Part shown: in pieces, positions 36,652-45,641 of the stretch
How positions within the stretch are numbered: position 1 is the first letter of the stretch
How the letters are laid out: the number at the start of each line of letters is the position of its first letter
Source: Alsobacter metallidurans
Lineage (GTDB): Bacteria; Pseudomonadota; Alphaproteobacteria; Rhizobiales; Beijerinckiaceae
DNA: 64,000 bases
NCBI RefSeq assembly: GCF_014636935.1
Contig: NZ_BMES01000002.1
Coordinates: forward strand, 620,001 to 684,000
Direction of reading: 5' to 3'
Translations under genes and position numbers: made by a program
Notes under the pieces: generated by a model
What the model saw: the letters and a program-made list of their open reading frames with translations, nothing else
What the model was told of the DNA's origin: nothing
Databases searched by the model: none

Positions 36652-36674
36652 CAGACCAGCTTCAAGCTGGTCTG
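36652..36674. terminator. Perfect 23-base palindrome after fpr, possible hairpin terminator
   Basis: CAGACCAGCTT-C-AAGCTGGTCTG is a perfect inverted repeat with 11-base arms and a 1-base centre, 72 bases after the fpr stop. As RNA it would form a 9-pair stem with a UUCAA loop, followed by CUUCGCU rather than a U-run. It may end the fpr transcript or be a protein-binding site upstream of the TRAP operon. Confidence 0.45.
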
Positions 36675-36741
36675 CTTCGCTGCCGCCCCCGATACAGAAA
36701 AAGGTTGAACAATCCCGCCCGGCTCTGCACTCACCTCAAAC

Positions 36742-36770
36742 TTGTCGACTAGTCATCCAGTTTGATCTGG
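36742..36770 (+). promoter_or_regulatory. Candidate promoter/operator upstream of the TRAP operon
   Basis: TTGTCG (36742-36747) followed at 17 bases by ATCTGG overlaps the 8-base palindrome GACTAGTC (36747-36754). GntR/FCD regulators often bind short palindromes overlapping promoters, and such a regulator is encoded in this cluster. The hexamers are weak matches, so this is tentative. Confidence 0.3.
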
Positions 36771-36833
36771 GCTAGCGTCCTGCCGCGATAGAGGAACGCC
36801 GAAAAGCAATCGGCGGCATCCCGGAGGAAAGCG

Positions 36834-37826
36834 ATGTCGAATATTTGTCTTACCCGCCGTGCGCTCGGCGCCGGACTGGCTCTCGCGGTGGGCCTCGGGC
36901 TTTCCGCGCCCGCTTTTGCCCAGGCGAAGGTCACCCTCAAGCTCGGCCACCTCGGCAACGAGGACAATGTCTGGCACAAGGCCAGCATGCGTTTTGCCGA
37001 AGAAGTCGCTAAGCGCACCAACGGCGAGATTGAGGTCAAGATTTTCCCGAACGAGCAGCTCGGCAAGGAAACCGACCTGATCAAGGGCATCCAGCTTGGC
37101 ACCGTCGATTTTACCATCACCGGCGAGTCGCTGCAGAACTGGGCTCCCTCCGCCGCCCTGCTGGCCGTGCCCTACGCAATTCGCGACCTCGACCATCTCG
37201 ACAAGGTCGTGTCCGGCCCCGTCGGGGCTAAGATCGCGCAGAACATCGATGACAAGACCGGCCTCAAGGTCCTGACCTACTTCGCCCGCGGCCCGCGCGA
37301 GCTGACCTCCAACCGCCCGATCAAATCGCCGGCCGACCTCAACGGCCTGAAGCTGCGCGTGCCGAACGTGCCGCTCTTCGTGAAGTTCTGGGAAGCGCTC
37401 GGCGCCAAGCCGACCCCGATGGCCTTCTCGGAGGTGTTCACCTCGCTGCAGAACTCCACCATCGACGCCCAGGAGAACCCGCTGGCGCTGATCAAGTCGG
37501 CAAGCTTCAACGAGGTCCAGAAATACGTGAACCAGACGGATCACGTGCTGAGCTGGATCTACCTCGTCGGCGGAACCAAGAAGATGGCCCGCCTGACGGA
37601 CGCCCAGCAAAAGGCCATCGTGGAAGCCGCCAAGGCCGCCCAGGGCTATGAGCGCGGGCTCTTTACGGCCGACGAGAAGCAGCTCGAGGCCGACCTGAAG
37701 GCCAAGGGCATGGAGTTCGTGCAGGTCGACAAGGCCGCCTTCGCGGCCAAGGCCAAGGACGCCGTAACGGCCGCCCTGCCGGCCGAGATCAAGCCCCTCT
37801 ACGACGAGATCGTCGCCACAAAGTGA
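36834..37826 (+). CDS. dctP: TRAP transporter substrate-binding protein DctP-type
   Basis: The 330-residue periplasmic protein has a signal peptide (ALGAGLALAVGLGLSAPAFA, cleaved before Q) and the TRAP core: GHLGNEDNVWHKASMRFAEE, the DctP motif GEIEVKIFPNEQLGKETDLI, and LKLRVPNVPLFVKFWEALGA with the conserved Arg that contacts the substrate carboxylate. Start ATG 36834 has GGAGG. Given the adjacent fructuronate-reductase-like and mannonate dehydratase genes, the ligand is probably a hexuronate or aldonate. It is separated from dctQ by 209 bases containing a palindromic repeat that may favour excess binding protein. Confidence 0.93.
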   Translation: MSNICLTRRALGAGLALAVGLGLSAPAFAQAKVTLKLGHLGNEDNVWHKASMRFAEEVAKRTNGEIEVKIFPNEQLGKETDLIKGIQLGTVDFTITGESLQNWAPSAALLAVPYAIRDLDHLDKVVSGPVGAKIAQNIDDKTGLKVLTYFARGPRELTSNRPIKSPADLNGLKLRVPNVPLFVKFWEALGAKPTPMAFSEVFTSLQNSTIDAQENPLALIKSASFNEVQKYVNQTDHVLSWIYLVGGTKKMARLTDAQQKAIVEAAKAAQGYERGLFTADEKQLEADLKAKGMEFVQVDKAAFAAKAKDAVTAALPAEIKPLYDEIVATK

Positions 37827-37852
37827 GGTAGCCGGCCAAGCGCTCGCATGCG

Positions 37853-37957
37853 CCCCCTCTCCCCGGAATGGGGAGAGGGCTGGGGTGAGGGTTGGCCAAC
37901 ATCCCCTCATCCGACCTCGCTGCGCTCGGCCACCTTCTCCCCGTACCGGGGAGAAGG
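37853..37957. repeat. Two-hairpin palindromic repeat, family B copy 3
   Basis: Two hairpins, CCCTCTCCCC/GGGGAGAGGG (37854-37879) and CCTTCTCCCC/GGGGAGAAGG (about 37932-37957), are joined by GGGTGAGGG and CCCTCATCCGACCTCG. The element sits between dctP and dctQ, so it will be in the transcript as stable secondary structure. Confidence 0.75.
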
Positions 37958-38035
37958 GCTCGCCTCACATCCGCCGGCCCGGCCCTCCCGCCGGACCGGC
38001 CTCCCCCACCCTGAGCAGGTTTGTTCGAGGACCCC

Positions 38036-38536
38036 ATGCGCAACGTCTTCGCCGGCCTGGTGGCCGCCTTGGTGAGCATATGCCGCTACGGCACGCTCGC
38101 CGCCTTCTCTGTGCTGATCGGCGTCGTCGCCATCCAGGTGCTCGGCCGCATCCCGGGCTTCCCGTCCCCGTCTTGGACCGAGGAAGTCGCCCGCTTCGCG
38201 TTGGTCTACCTCGTCGCCTTTTCGTGCGGGCTAGCGGTGCTGCGTTCCGAGCTCGTGAACGTCGACCTGTTCATCACGCCCTTGCCGCCCGCAGCGCGGC
38301 GCTTCGTGGAGCGGATCGTAGACGTGATCATGATCGTGTTTTCGCTCGCGATCCTGCCCGGCGCCTGGGACTACGTCGCCGGCAGCCTCGGCGAGCGCGC
38401 CCGCTCGCTCGATGTGCCGATGATCGCCATCTACGTCGTGACGCTGATCATCCCCGCCTCGCTCGCCTTCTTCTCCCTCGCGCGCTTCCTTGGCTTCGGC
38501 CAGACGCCGCCCGCAAGCCACGGGGAACTCGTCTGA
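38036..38536 (+). CDS. dctQ: TRAP transporter small permease DctQ
   Basis: The start at ATG 38036 (SD GAGG, 5-base spacing) gives 166 residues with four hydrophobic segments, including AAFSVLIGVVAIQVLGRIPG and RIVDVIMIVFSLAILPGAW, and the DctQ motif SWTEEVARFALVYLV. It forms the membrane complex with DctM. Its stop overlaps the dctM start (TGATG at 38534-38538). Confidence 0.92.
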   Translation: MRNVFAGLVAALVSICRYGTLAAFSVLIGVVAIQVLGRIPGFPSPSWTEEVARFALVYLVAFSCGLAVLRSELVNVDLFITPLPPAARRFVERIVDVIMIVFSLAILPGAWDYVAGSLGERARSLDVPMIAIYVVTLIIPASLAFFSLARFLGFGQTPPASHGELV

Positions 38537-39813
38537 TGCTCGTCACCCTGCTGTTCGGCACCTTCGCGGTCTGCCTCATCCTGGGCACGCCGATCGGCGT
38601 GGCGCTCGGCCTCGCCTCGGCCGTGTATCTCTTCGGCGCCGGCATCGATCTGTCGGTCGTTCCGCAATACATGTTCGCCGGCATGGATTCCTTCGTGCTG
38701 CTCTGCATCCCAGGCTTCGTGCTCGCCGGCAATCTCATGAACGGCGGCGGCATCACGGATCAGATCGTGCGTTTCGGCAACGCCATCGTGGGCCACATCC
38801 GCGGCGGGCTCGGCCTCGCCAACGTGGTCGGCTCGATGATCTTCGCCGGCATCTCGGGCACGGCAGTGGCCGAGACTGCCTCGATCGGGTCGGTGATGAT
38901 CCCGGCCATGCGCAAGTCGGGCTATGACGCGCACTTCGCGGCGGCCGTCACGGCGGCCGCTTCCACGGTCGGCCCGATCATTCCGCCCAGCGTGCCGATG
39001 ATCATTGTCGGCACCCTCACGGGCCTCTCGGTTGGCAAGATGTTTCTGGCCGGCGCCGTCCCGGGCGTGCTGATGGGCATCGGGATGATGATCACGGTCT
39101 ACATTATCTCGCGCAAGCGCGGCTATCCGAAGGGGACCTGGCAGGGCTGGGGCCACGTTGTGCGCACCAGCAAGGCGGCCTTCTGGGCCATCCTGATGAC
39201 CGGCGTGATCCTGTTTGGCATCGTCGGCGGCTACTTCACGCCCACCGAGGCCTCGGTGGTGTCGGCGCTCTACGCCTTCGTGGTGGGCCTCTTCGTGTAT
39301 CGCGGTTTCAAGGTGTCGGCGCTGCCCAACATCCTGATCGAGAGCGCCATCGGGTCGGGCGCGCTGGTGCTGCTTGTGGGCCTCGCCAACGTGTTCGGCT
39401 GGATCCTCACCAGCGAGCAGATCCCGCAGGCGATCGCGGCCTCCATGCTGGCGCTGACCACTAATAAGTACTTGATTATTCTCCTGATCAACATCCTGCT
39501 GCTGATCGTCGGCACCTTCATGGAAACAATCGCGGCGCTGATCATCCTGTTTCCGCCGCTGCTCGCCGTGGCCGTGAAGGTCGGCATCGACCCGATCCAC
39601 TTCGCCACCTTCGCGGTGATCAACCTGATGATCGGCCTCACCACGCCGCCGGTCGGCGTGTGCCTGTTTGTATCGGCCAACATTGCCAAGATCTCGCTGG
39701 GCGCGATCAGCAAGGCGATCTGGCCCTTCCTGGTGTGCAACATCTTGGTTCTGTTCCTGGTGTCCTACGTGCCGCAGATCTCGCTTTGGCTGCCCAGCCT
39801 TTTCTACAAGTGA
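38536..39813 (+). CDS. dctM: TRAP transporter large permease DctM
   Basis: The homologous part starts at ATG 38536 in overlap with dctQ; the longer open frame is an artefact of the GC-rich upstream repeat. The 425-residue protein has about 12 membrane segments, with the family blocks IPGFVLAGNLMNGGGITDQI, GISGTAVAETASIGSVMIPA, PPSVPMIIVGTLTG and LTTPPVGVCLFVSANIAKIS. It uses a sodium or proton gradient to import the ligand delivered by DctP. Followed 7 bases later by the GntR gene. Confidence 0.95.
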   Translation: MLVTLLFGTFAVCLILGTPIGVALGLASAVYLFGAGIDLSVVPQYMFAGMDSFVLLCIPGFVLAGNLMNGGGITDQIVRFGNAIVGHIRGGLGLANVVGSMIFAGISGTAVAETASIGSVMIPAMRKSGYDAHFAAAVTAAASTVGPIIPPSVPMIIVGTLTGLSVGKMFLAGAVPGVLMGIGMMITVYIISRKRGYPKGTWQGWGHVVRTSKAAFWAILMTGVILFGIVGGYFTPTEASVVSALYAFVVGLFVYRGFKVSALPNILIESAIGSGALVLLVGLANVFGWILTSEQIPQAIAASMLALTTNKYLIILLINILLLIVGTFMETIAALIILFPPLLAVAVKVGIDPIHFATFAVINLMIGLTTPPVGVCLFVSANIAKISLGAISKAIWPFLVCNILVLFLVSYVPQISLWLPSLFYK

Positions 39814-39820
39814 GGAATGG

Positions 39821-40525
39821 ATGAGCTTCGATCGCCAGAGCAGCCATACGCCGCCCACCGTTCGCGCAATACATGCGGCGCTTCGCCAGGATATCGTCAA
39901 CCTGCGGCTGCGGCCGGGCGAGCGGCTCTCTGAAAACGAACTAGCCCTGCGTTTCGGCACCAGCCGCGCCCCGGTCCGTGAAGCCTTGATCAGGCTCGTC
40001 GAGGAAGGCCTGATCGATGTGCGGCCTCAGCGCGGCAGCTTCGTCAGCCGGATCTCCCTCTCGGCCATGGAGCGCGCGCGGTTCGTTCGCGAGGCGCTGG
40101 AACTCGCCGCCGTGCGCCGCGCCGCTGAGCGAGGCGTGTCGCCCGGCCTGCTGGCCCGAGCGCGCGGCGCGATCGCCGAGCAGGAACGGGCGCAGCGAAA
40201 CCCCGAGCGGTTCACCCAGGCCGACGACGCCTTTCACCACACACTGGCGGACGGCAGCGGAGTCGCCCAGCTCTGGGCTGTAGTCGAGCGTGAGAAAGCG
40301 CAATTCGACCGGGTCCGGTTCCTCAGCCTTCCGGCCGCGACTCCGGTGGAGGTTCTCATCGCCCAGCATCGCGCTATCCTGGCCGGCATCGAGAATCGCG
40401 ACCCTGCTGCGGCCGAGGCCGCCATGCGGACGCACATGTCCGAGGTGCTCAAAATCGCCCATACCTTGGCGGCCGAGCACCCCGACCTCATCAACGACGA
40501 CCTTGGAGCGGACGTGCAGCCATGA
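39821..40525 (+). CDS. GntR-family regulator with FCD domain
   Basis: ATG 39821 (SD GAGG) gives 234 residues. The N-terminal winged HTH reads LRQDIVNLRLRPGERLSENE, then LALRFGTSRAPVREALIRLV and GLIDVRPQRGSFVSRIS; the C-terminal FCD domain contains DDAFHHTLADGSG and QHRAILAGIENRD with metal-ligand His residues. UxuR, ExuR and related hexuronate regulators belong to this subfamily, which fits its place inside the TRAP-uxu cluster. The end overlaps the next gene by 4 bases (ATGA). Confidence 0.93.
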   Translation: MSFDRQSSHTPPTVRAIHAALRQDIVNLRLRPGERLSENELALRFGTSRAPVREALIRLVEEGLIDVRPQRGSFVSRISLSAMERARFVREALELAAVRRAAERGVSPGLLARARGAIAEQERAQRNPERFTQADDAFHHTLADGSGVAQLWAVVEREKAQFDRVRFLSLPAATPVEVLIAQHRAILAGIENRDPAAAEAAMRTHMSEVLKIAHTLAAEHPDLINDDLGADVQP

Positions 40526-42015
40526 CCGTCCTCGCGGACCTTCCCCGCCTATCCCCAGCCACGCTGACGCAGCTGAAGCCCGGCGTCGCCCTGCCCGGCT
40601 ACGACCGCGACCGCTTGCGCGTCGGGATCGTGCATCTGGGCCTCGGCGCCTTCGTGCGCGCCCACGGCATGCTCTACACGGACGACGCGCTCGCGCAGGA
40701 CTTCGCCGCCTGGGGCTATGCGGGCGTGAGCCTGAAAAGGCCCGACCAGCGCGACCGGCTCGCCCCGCAGGGCGGCCTCTACACGGCCCTCCGGCGCGAC
40801 AGCGACGGCGTGAAGGCCCGCATCGTCGGCAACCTCAAGGCCACCCTGGTCGCCCCCGAGGATCCCGAGGCCGTTGTCGCCATGATGGCGGACGCGGCGG
40901 CCCGCATCGTCAGCCTCACGATCACCGAAAAGGGCTACTGCCACGATCCCGCGACCGGCCAGCTCGACGAGCATCACGCCGACATCCGCCATGACCTGGA
41001 GAACCACGACGCGCCCCGCACCGCGGTCGGCATCATCGTGGAGGCGCTGGAGCGCCGACGCGTCAACGGCATCGCGCCCTTCACGGTGCTGTGCTGCGAC
41101 AACCTCCCCCACAACGGCCAGCTCGTGTCCGGGCTGGTGCGCGATTTCGCGGCCTTGCGCGACACCGGTCTCGCGGCCTGGATCGAGGCGCACGGCGCCT
41201 TTCCGTCCACGATGGTGGACCGCATCGTGCCGGCGACCACGCAGGCCGACATCGACGCCGCCGCCGAGGCGACCGGCCTTTACGACGCCGCGCCGGTCAC
41301 GCACGAGCCGTTCCGGCAATGGGTTATCGAGGACGCCTTCGTGGATGGCGCCCGCCCGGCCTGGCACAAGGCCGGCGCGCAGATCGTCGCCGACGTCGCG
41401 CCCTATGAGCATATGAAGCTGCGGCTGCTCAACGGCTCCCATTCGGCGCTCGCCTATCTGGGCTATCTGGCCGGCTGCGAGACCGTGGTGGACGCCGTCT
41501 CCAACCCCGCCCTGCGCGCCTTTGTGAAGGCGCTCTGGCGCGAGGAGGTCATCCCGGCCGTGCCCGCGCCCGCCGGAGTGGATCTTGGCGGCTATGCGGA
41601 CGACCTGCTGGAGCGCTTCTCCAACTCGTCCATTCGCCACCGCACGTGGCAGATCGCCATGGACGGCTCGCAGAAGCTGCCGCAGCGCATCCTGGCCACC
41701 ATTCGCGACCGCTTGGACGCTGGGCTGCCGTTCCCCCGCCTCGCCCTCGCGGTAGCGGCATGGATCCGTTACGTGGGCGGCGTCGACGAGCGGGGCCAGC
41801 CCATCGACGTACGCGACCCCCTGGCGCAGACGCTGCGTCAGGCGCTGGACCAGGCGGGCCAGAGCCCTGCCGCGCGGGTCGCCGCCATGCTCCGCCAGGA
41901 CGCGATCTTCGGCGCCGATCTGCCGCACGCCCCGGCCTTCGTGCAGGCGGTGACGGACGCCTACGCCATCCTGCTGGCGCGCGGCGCTGTGGCGGCGGCC
42001 GGTGCTGCAACCTGA
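40522..42015 (+). CDS. uxuB: Mannitol dehydrogenase family oxidoreductase, probable fructuronate reductase
   Basis: The 497-residue protein is a polyol-specific long-chain dehydrogenase. It shows the N-terminal nucleotide-binding segment VGIVHLGLGAFVRAHGMLYT, SLTITEKGYCHD, CCDNLPHNG, and the catalytic Lys-x4-Asn-x2-His motif KLRLLNGSH (Lys299, Asn304, His307). The family includes UxuB (D-fructuronate to D-mannonate), mannitol and tagaturonate dehydrogenases; the directly following uxuA makes UxuB the best call. Translationally coupled to the GntR gene. Confidence 0.85.
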   Translation: MTVLADLPRLSPATLTQLKPGVALPGYDRDRLRVGIVHLGLGAFVRAHGMLYTDDALAQDFAAWGYAGVSLKRPDQRDRLAPQGGLYTALRRDSDGVKARIVGNLKATLVAPEDPEAVVAMMADAAARIVSLTITEKGYCHDPATGQLDEHHADIRHDLENHDAPRTAVGIIVEALERRRVNGIAPFTVLCCDNLPHNGQLVSGLVRDFAALRDTGLAAWIEAHGAFPSTMVDRIVPATTQADIDAAAEATGLYDAAPVTHEPFRQWVIEDAFVDGARPAWHKAGAQIVADVAPYEHMKLRLLNGSHSALAYLGYLAGCETVVDAVSNPALRAFVKALWREEVIPAVPAPAGVDLGGYADDLLERFSNSSIRHRTWQIAMDGSQKLPQRILATIRDRLDAGLPFPRLALAVAAWIRYVGGVDERGQPIDVRDPLAQTLRQALDQAGQSPAARVAAMLRQDAIFGADLPHAPAFVQAVTDAYAILLARGAVAAAGAAT

Positions 42016-42045
42016 TTCCACCAAAGAGATTGCGAGGAAGAGCAC

Positions 42046-43242
42046 ATGGAACAGACTTGGCGCTGGTTCGGCCCCGACGACGTGGTTCCGCTGCACGCGA
42101 TCCGGCAGGCTGGCGCCCGCGGCGTCGTCACGGCCCTCCACCAGATCCCTTACGGGGTGGTGTGGTCCGTGGAGGAGATCGAAGCCCGCAAGGCGCTGAT
42201 CGCCGCCGATCGCAGCCTGGGACTGCGCTGGAGCGTGGTGGAAAGCCTGCCCATCCATGAGCGGATCAAGATCGGCGAAGGCGATCTCTCGGAGCTGTTC
42301 GACAACTACCGCCAGTCGATGCGCAACCTCGCGGCCTGCGGGGTGACGACAATCTGCTACAACTTCATGCCGGTGCTCGACTGGACCCGCACGGAGCTCC
42401 ATCATCCGCTGCCCGGCGGCGGCACGGCGCTGCGCTTCAACGCGCACGAATACGCCGCGTTCGACTGCTTCATGCTGGAGCGCCCCGGCGCTCAGGACGA
42501 GGTTTCGCCCGAGGTGCTCGCCAAGGCGCGGAGCTGGTTCGAGAAAGCCTCCGAGAGCGACAAGGCCCGGCTGCTGGCCAACATCATGGCGGGCCTGCCC
42601 GGCGCCTTCGACCGCTACGACATCCCCGGGCTGCGCCGCCATCTGGCGCGCTACGCCGGCATCGACCGCGAGGCCCTACGCGAGAACCTTGCCCGGTTCC
42701 TGCGCGAGGTGACCCCAACCGCCGAAGAGGTCGGCATCCGCATGGCGATCCACCCGGACGACCCGCCGCGTTCGTTGATGGGGCTGCCCCGTATCGTGTC
42801 GTCGGCCGACGACCTTGATTTCATCACCCAGGCGGTGGACTCGCCCGCCAATGGGATCACGTTCTGCACCGGCTCGCTTGGGGCCGGCGCACACAATGAC
42901 CTTCCCGCCATGGCGCGGCGGTTCGCGCATCGAACCCACTTCGCCCATCTGCGAAACGTCGCCAAGGAGCCGGACGGCTCCTTCATGGAAGCCGATCACC
43001 TCGGCGGCGACGCCGACATGGTGGCGGTCGTGGAGGCGCTGCTGGACGAGCAGAACCGCCGCAAGCAGGCCGGCGACGCCCGCTGGCGCATCCCCTTCCG
43101 CCCCGACCACGGCCACGAGCTGCTGGACGACAAGGGTAAAGGCAGCTTTCCGGGCTACTCCGCCATCGGCCGCCTCAAAGGCCTCGCCGAAATCCGCGGC
43201 GTCATGACGGCGGTGTCGCAGCTGAAAGGATTGCCGCTTTAG
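42046..43242 (+). CDS. uxuA: Mannonate dehydratase
   Basis: UxuA dehydrates D-mannonate to 2-keto-3-deoxygluconate. The 398-residue TIM-barrel protein starts MEQTWRWFGPDDVVPLHAIR and shows WSVVESLPIHERIKIGEG, CYNFMPVLDWTRTEL, MAIHPDDPPRSLMGLPRIVS and FRPDHGHELLDD, all with expected metal-ligand His, Cys and Asp residues. ATG 42046 has GAGGAAG upstream. It ends the cluster; KDG kinase and aldolase genes are not present and must be elsewhere. Confidence 0.95.
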   Translation: MEQTWRWFGPDDVVPLHAIRQAGARGVVTALHQIPYGVVWSVEEIEARKALIAADRSLGLRWSVVESLPIHERIKIGEGDLSELFDNYRQSMRNLAACGVTTICYNFMPVLDWTRTELHHPLPGGGTALRFNAHEYAAFDCFMLERPGAQDEVSPEVLAKARSWFEKASESDKARLLANIMAGLPGAFDRYDIPGLRRHLARYAGIDREALRENLARFLREVTPTAEEVGIRMAIHPDDPPRSLMGLPRIVSSADDLDFITQAVDSPANGITFCTGSLGAGAHNDLPAMARRFAHRTHFAHLRNVAKEPDGSFMEADHLGGDADMVAVVEALLDEQNRRKQAGDARWRIPFRPDHGHELLDDKGKGSFPGYSAIGRLKGLAEIRGVMTAVSQLKGLPL

Positions 43243-43267
43243 CGGGATCGCCCCCCTGGCGCTGGCC

Positions 43268-44263
43268 TTACATGTCCTTGCGGGGATCGAAGGTCTGCGT
43301 CTCCGACCAGCGCTTCATTAAGGCTTCCAACTCCTGATCCTTTTCGGGCGGGAGCACCACCTCGACAGTGACCAGCAGGTCGCCGGGGCCGTCGGCAGCC
43401 GGGAGCCCTTTGCCACGCAGGCGAAGGGTGCGGCCGCTGGAGGAGTGGGAAGGGATCGACATTTCCACCGCGCCGTCCAGCGTCGGGACGCGGACCTTGG
43501 CGCCCAGCACGGCTTCATCGAGCCGCAGCGGCAGGCGCAGGCGCAGGTCTTTGCCTTCCACCGTGAAGCGCTTGTCTGGCCGCACCCGCACGTTGACCAG
43601 AAGGTCGCCGTTTGCGCCGCCCCAGGCGCTCGGGTGGCCCTGCCCTTTCAGGCGGATGACCTTGCCGTCCGTGACGCCGGCCGGAACCGAGATCTCGACC
43701 TCCTTGCCGGAGGGCAGCACGACGCGCGCCTTGGCGCCCTTCGCGGCCTCGGCGAGCGTCAGCGTGATCTCCGTCTGTGCATCTTCGCCGGACGGGCGCT
43801 TGCCGCCCGTGCGACCGGCGCGCTGGCCACCGGCCGCGCCGCCGCCGGCAAACAGATCGGCGAAGATGTCGCCCGGATCGAAACCGCCCGGCCCCGTGCG
43901 GGCGCGATAGCCGCCGGCCGCGCCGCCCGGCTCGAAGCCGAAATTGAAGCCCTCGAAGCCCGCGCCGCGGCCGGCCCCGAAGCCTGCCCCCGCGCCGGGT
44001 CCGCCGCCGTGGTGGAAGCCCTCGAAGCCGCTGAACCGCGGCTTGCCCTCAGCGTCGATCTCGCCGCGATCGAACTGCTTGCGCTTGGCGTCGTCGCCCA
44101 AAATCTCATAGGCGTTGGTGAGCTCGGAAAATTTTTCGCGCGCCTTCGGATCGTCGGGATTGCGGTCCGGATGCAGCACCTTCGCGAGTTTGCGATAGGC
44201 CTTCTTGATGTCCGCCTCCTGGGCGGAGCGCGGCACGCCCAAAATCTCGTAGGGATCGCGCAT
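43268..44263 (-). CDS. DnaJ C-terminal domain chaperone, CbpA-like
   Basis: The 331-residue protein has an N-terminal J domain ([22 protein letters not shown] at residues 31-33), a long Gly/Phe-rich region (about 70-130) and the two C-terminal substrate-binding beta domains ([20 protein letters not shown] and [20 protein letters not shown]). There is no Cys-rich zinc region, so it is a class II CbpA-type co-chaperone of DnaK rather than DnaJ itself. AGGAG precedes ATG 44263 with long (10-base) spacing. It is convergent with uxuA. Confidence 0.92.
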   Translation of the reverse strand: MRDPYEILGVPRSAQEADIKKAYRKLAKVLHPDRNPDDPKAREKFSELTNAYEILGDDAKRKQFDRGEIDAEGKPRFSGFEGFHHGGGPGAGAGFGAGRGAGFEGFNFGFEPGGAAGGYRARTGPGGFDPGDIFADLFAGGGAAGGQRAGRTGGKRPSGEDAQTEITLTLAEAAKGAKARVVLPSGKEVEISVPAGVTDGKVIRLKGQGHPSAWGGANGDLLVNVRVRPDKRFTVEGKDLRLRLPLRLDEAVLGAKVRVPTLDGAVEMSIPSHSSSGRTLRLRGKGLPAADGPGDLLVTVEVVLPPEKDQELEALMKRWSETQTFDPRKDM

Positions 44264-44421
44264 CGTGGTTCAACTCCTGCGGGTGATTGGACGCGCGGCC
44301 GCGCCTCGTCCCGAAGCCGGCGATTCCACGCAGCGACGCGCCGGAACCCGCCAGCTCTCCTGTTCGCTCCTGATGTGGTGAGACTGTTGCCGATTCGCAA
44401 CGGCGCCTCATCGCGCCGCCA

Positions 44422-44880
44422 TCATACCGCGTTGGCGGCCGCCTTCACCTTCTGCACCGTCCAGTCGCCTGCGCCAAGGCGGCAGGCCACGCCGATGAGC
44501 TTGTCCTCGCGCCCTTGCGTCTTCACGGCGGCGGAAAACGAGCGGCAGACCTGGTCGTTGCGCACATAGGCTTGGCCGTTGGCCGTGAAGCTGCCGGAGC
44601 CGCCCGTGTCGGCGTTGTTCCAGGACGCTCCCGGCCCCTTGTGCAGCGGGTCGAGCGCCTGCGCGAGAACCGGGCTCGCGACCTTCCAGTCGACGTCGTC
44701 GATCGTGGGCGCGAGCGGCGAGCCCGCCGGCGTGATGGAGGCGGTGGTCTCGGGATCAGCCAGGCTCATGCCCGGCAGCACCATCGAGCAGCCACACAGC
44801 GCGAGCGCGACCGTGGAGGCGACGCCGACGCGCACCAGCTGCGCCGCAGCGCCACTTTGTAGAAGACGGCGATGTCCCAT
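44422..44880 (-). CDS. RT0821/Lpp0805-type surface lipoprotein
   Basis: ATG 44878-44880 gives 152 residues; the frame also extends to a TTG at 44910. An N-terminal hydrophobic segment ends at ALCGCSM, a plausible but imperfect lipobox. The C-terminal part has the RT0821/Lpp0805 pattern: LDPLHKGPGASWNNADTGGS, GSFTANGQAYVRND, QVCRSFSAAVKTQG and VACRLGAGDWTV. Function is unknown; an outer-membrane-associated role is presumed. It is divergent from pdxH. Confidence 0.75.
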   Translation of the reverse strand: MGHRRLLQSGAAAQLVRVGVASTVALALCGCSMVLPGMSLADPETTASITPAGSPLAPTIDDVDWKVASPVLAQALDPLHKGPGASWNNADTGGSGSFTANGQAYVRNDQVCRSFSAAVKTQGREDKLIGVACRLGAGDWTVQKVKAAANAV

Positions 44881-44961
44881 ATAAGTCGATAGGTCGGCTC
44901 GGCGGGACAATGGCGATCCTCGTTACGCTTGTACGCCGACATTCAACCAACGGAAACGTTA

Positions 44962-45564
44962 ATGGCTGGTGACTTCGCCGGGTCCCGCGACCCCTTCGCC
45001 CTCTTCGCCGACTGGTTCGCCGAGGCCAAGGAGTCCGAACCCAACGACCCCAACGCGATGGCGCTCGCCACCGTGGACGAATCTGGCCTCCCCGATGTCC
45101 GCATGGTGTTGCTGAAGGGTTACGACGCGGACGGGTTCGTGTTCTACACCAACACGGAATCCGCCAAGGGGACCGAGCTGGCGGGGACGCCCAAGGCTGC
45201 CGTCGTATTCCATTGGAAGAGCCTGCGCCGCCAGGTGCGCGTGCGCGGCCCGGTGGAGCGCGTGACCGACGCCGAAGCCGACGCCTACTTTGAGAGCAGG
45301 CCGCGCGACAGCCGCATCGGGGCCTGGGCGAGCCAGCAGTCCCGCCCGCTGGAGAGCCGCTTCGCGCTCGAAAAGGCGGTTGCGACCTATGCGGCGAGAT
45401 ACGCCATCGGGACGGTGCCGCGCCCGCCGCACTGGACAGGGTTCCGCATCCGGCCCGTGCAGATGGAATTCTGGATGGACAAGCCGTTCCGGCTGCATGA
45501 CAGGGTGGTGTTTCGCCGCCCCCAGCCGGAGGGCGAATGGGCGAGTGAACGCCTGTATCCTTGA
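44962..45564 (+). CDS. pdxH: Pyridoxamine 5'-phosphate oxidase
   Basis: PdxH is an FMN flavoenzyme that converts pyridoxine or pyridoxamine phosphate to PLP. The start at ATG 44962 gives 200 residues with [40 protein letters not shown], the FMN-contacting [25 protein letters not shown] and the C-terminal signature [13 protein letters not shown]...RLYP. The TTG at 44929 upstream is unlikely. Followed by an SDR gene at 77 bases. Confidence 0.96.
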   Translation: MAGDFAGSRDPFALFADWFAEAKESEPNDPNAMALATVDESGLPDVRMVLLKGYDADGFVFYTNTESAKGTELAGTPKAAVVFHWKSLRRQVRVRGPVERVTDAEADAYFESRPRDSRIGAWASQQSRPLESRFALEKAVATYAARYAIGTVPRPPHWTGFRIRPVQMEFWMDKPFRLHDRVVFRRPQPEGEWASERLYP

Positions 45565-45641
45565 GTCAAACTACGTTGTTATGAAGATTAAGCCTTGAAA
45601 CGGCGCGGCCACCGGCCGCCCGATCCCGAACAGGATGCCGA

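Noticed and set aside
12157-37957. CRISPR array from repeated hairpin sequences
   Set aside because: Copies are dispersed, palindromic and far apart, with no regular spacers or cas genes.
40549-42642. 697-codon minus-strand open frame opposite the uxuB and uxuA genes
   Set aside because: Spans two certain genes on the other strand, without motifs.
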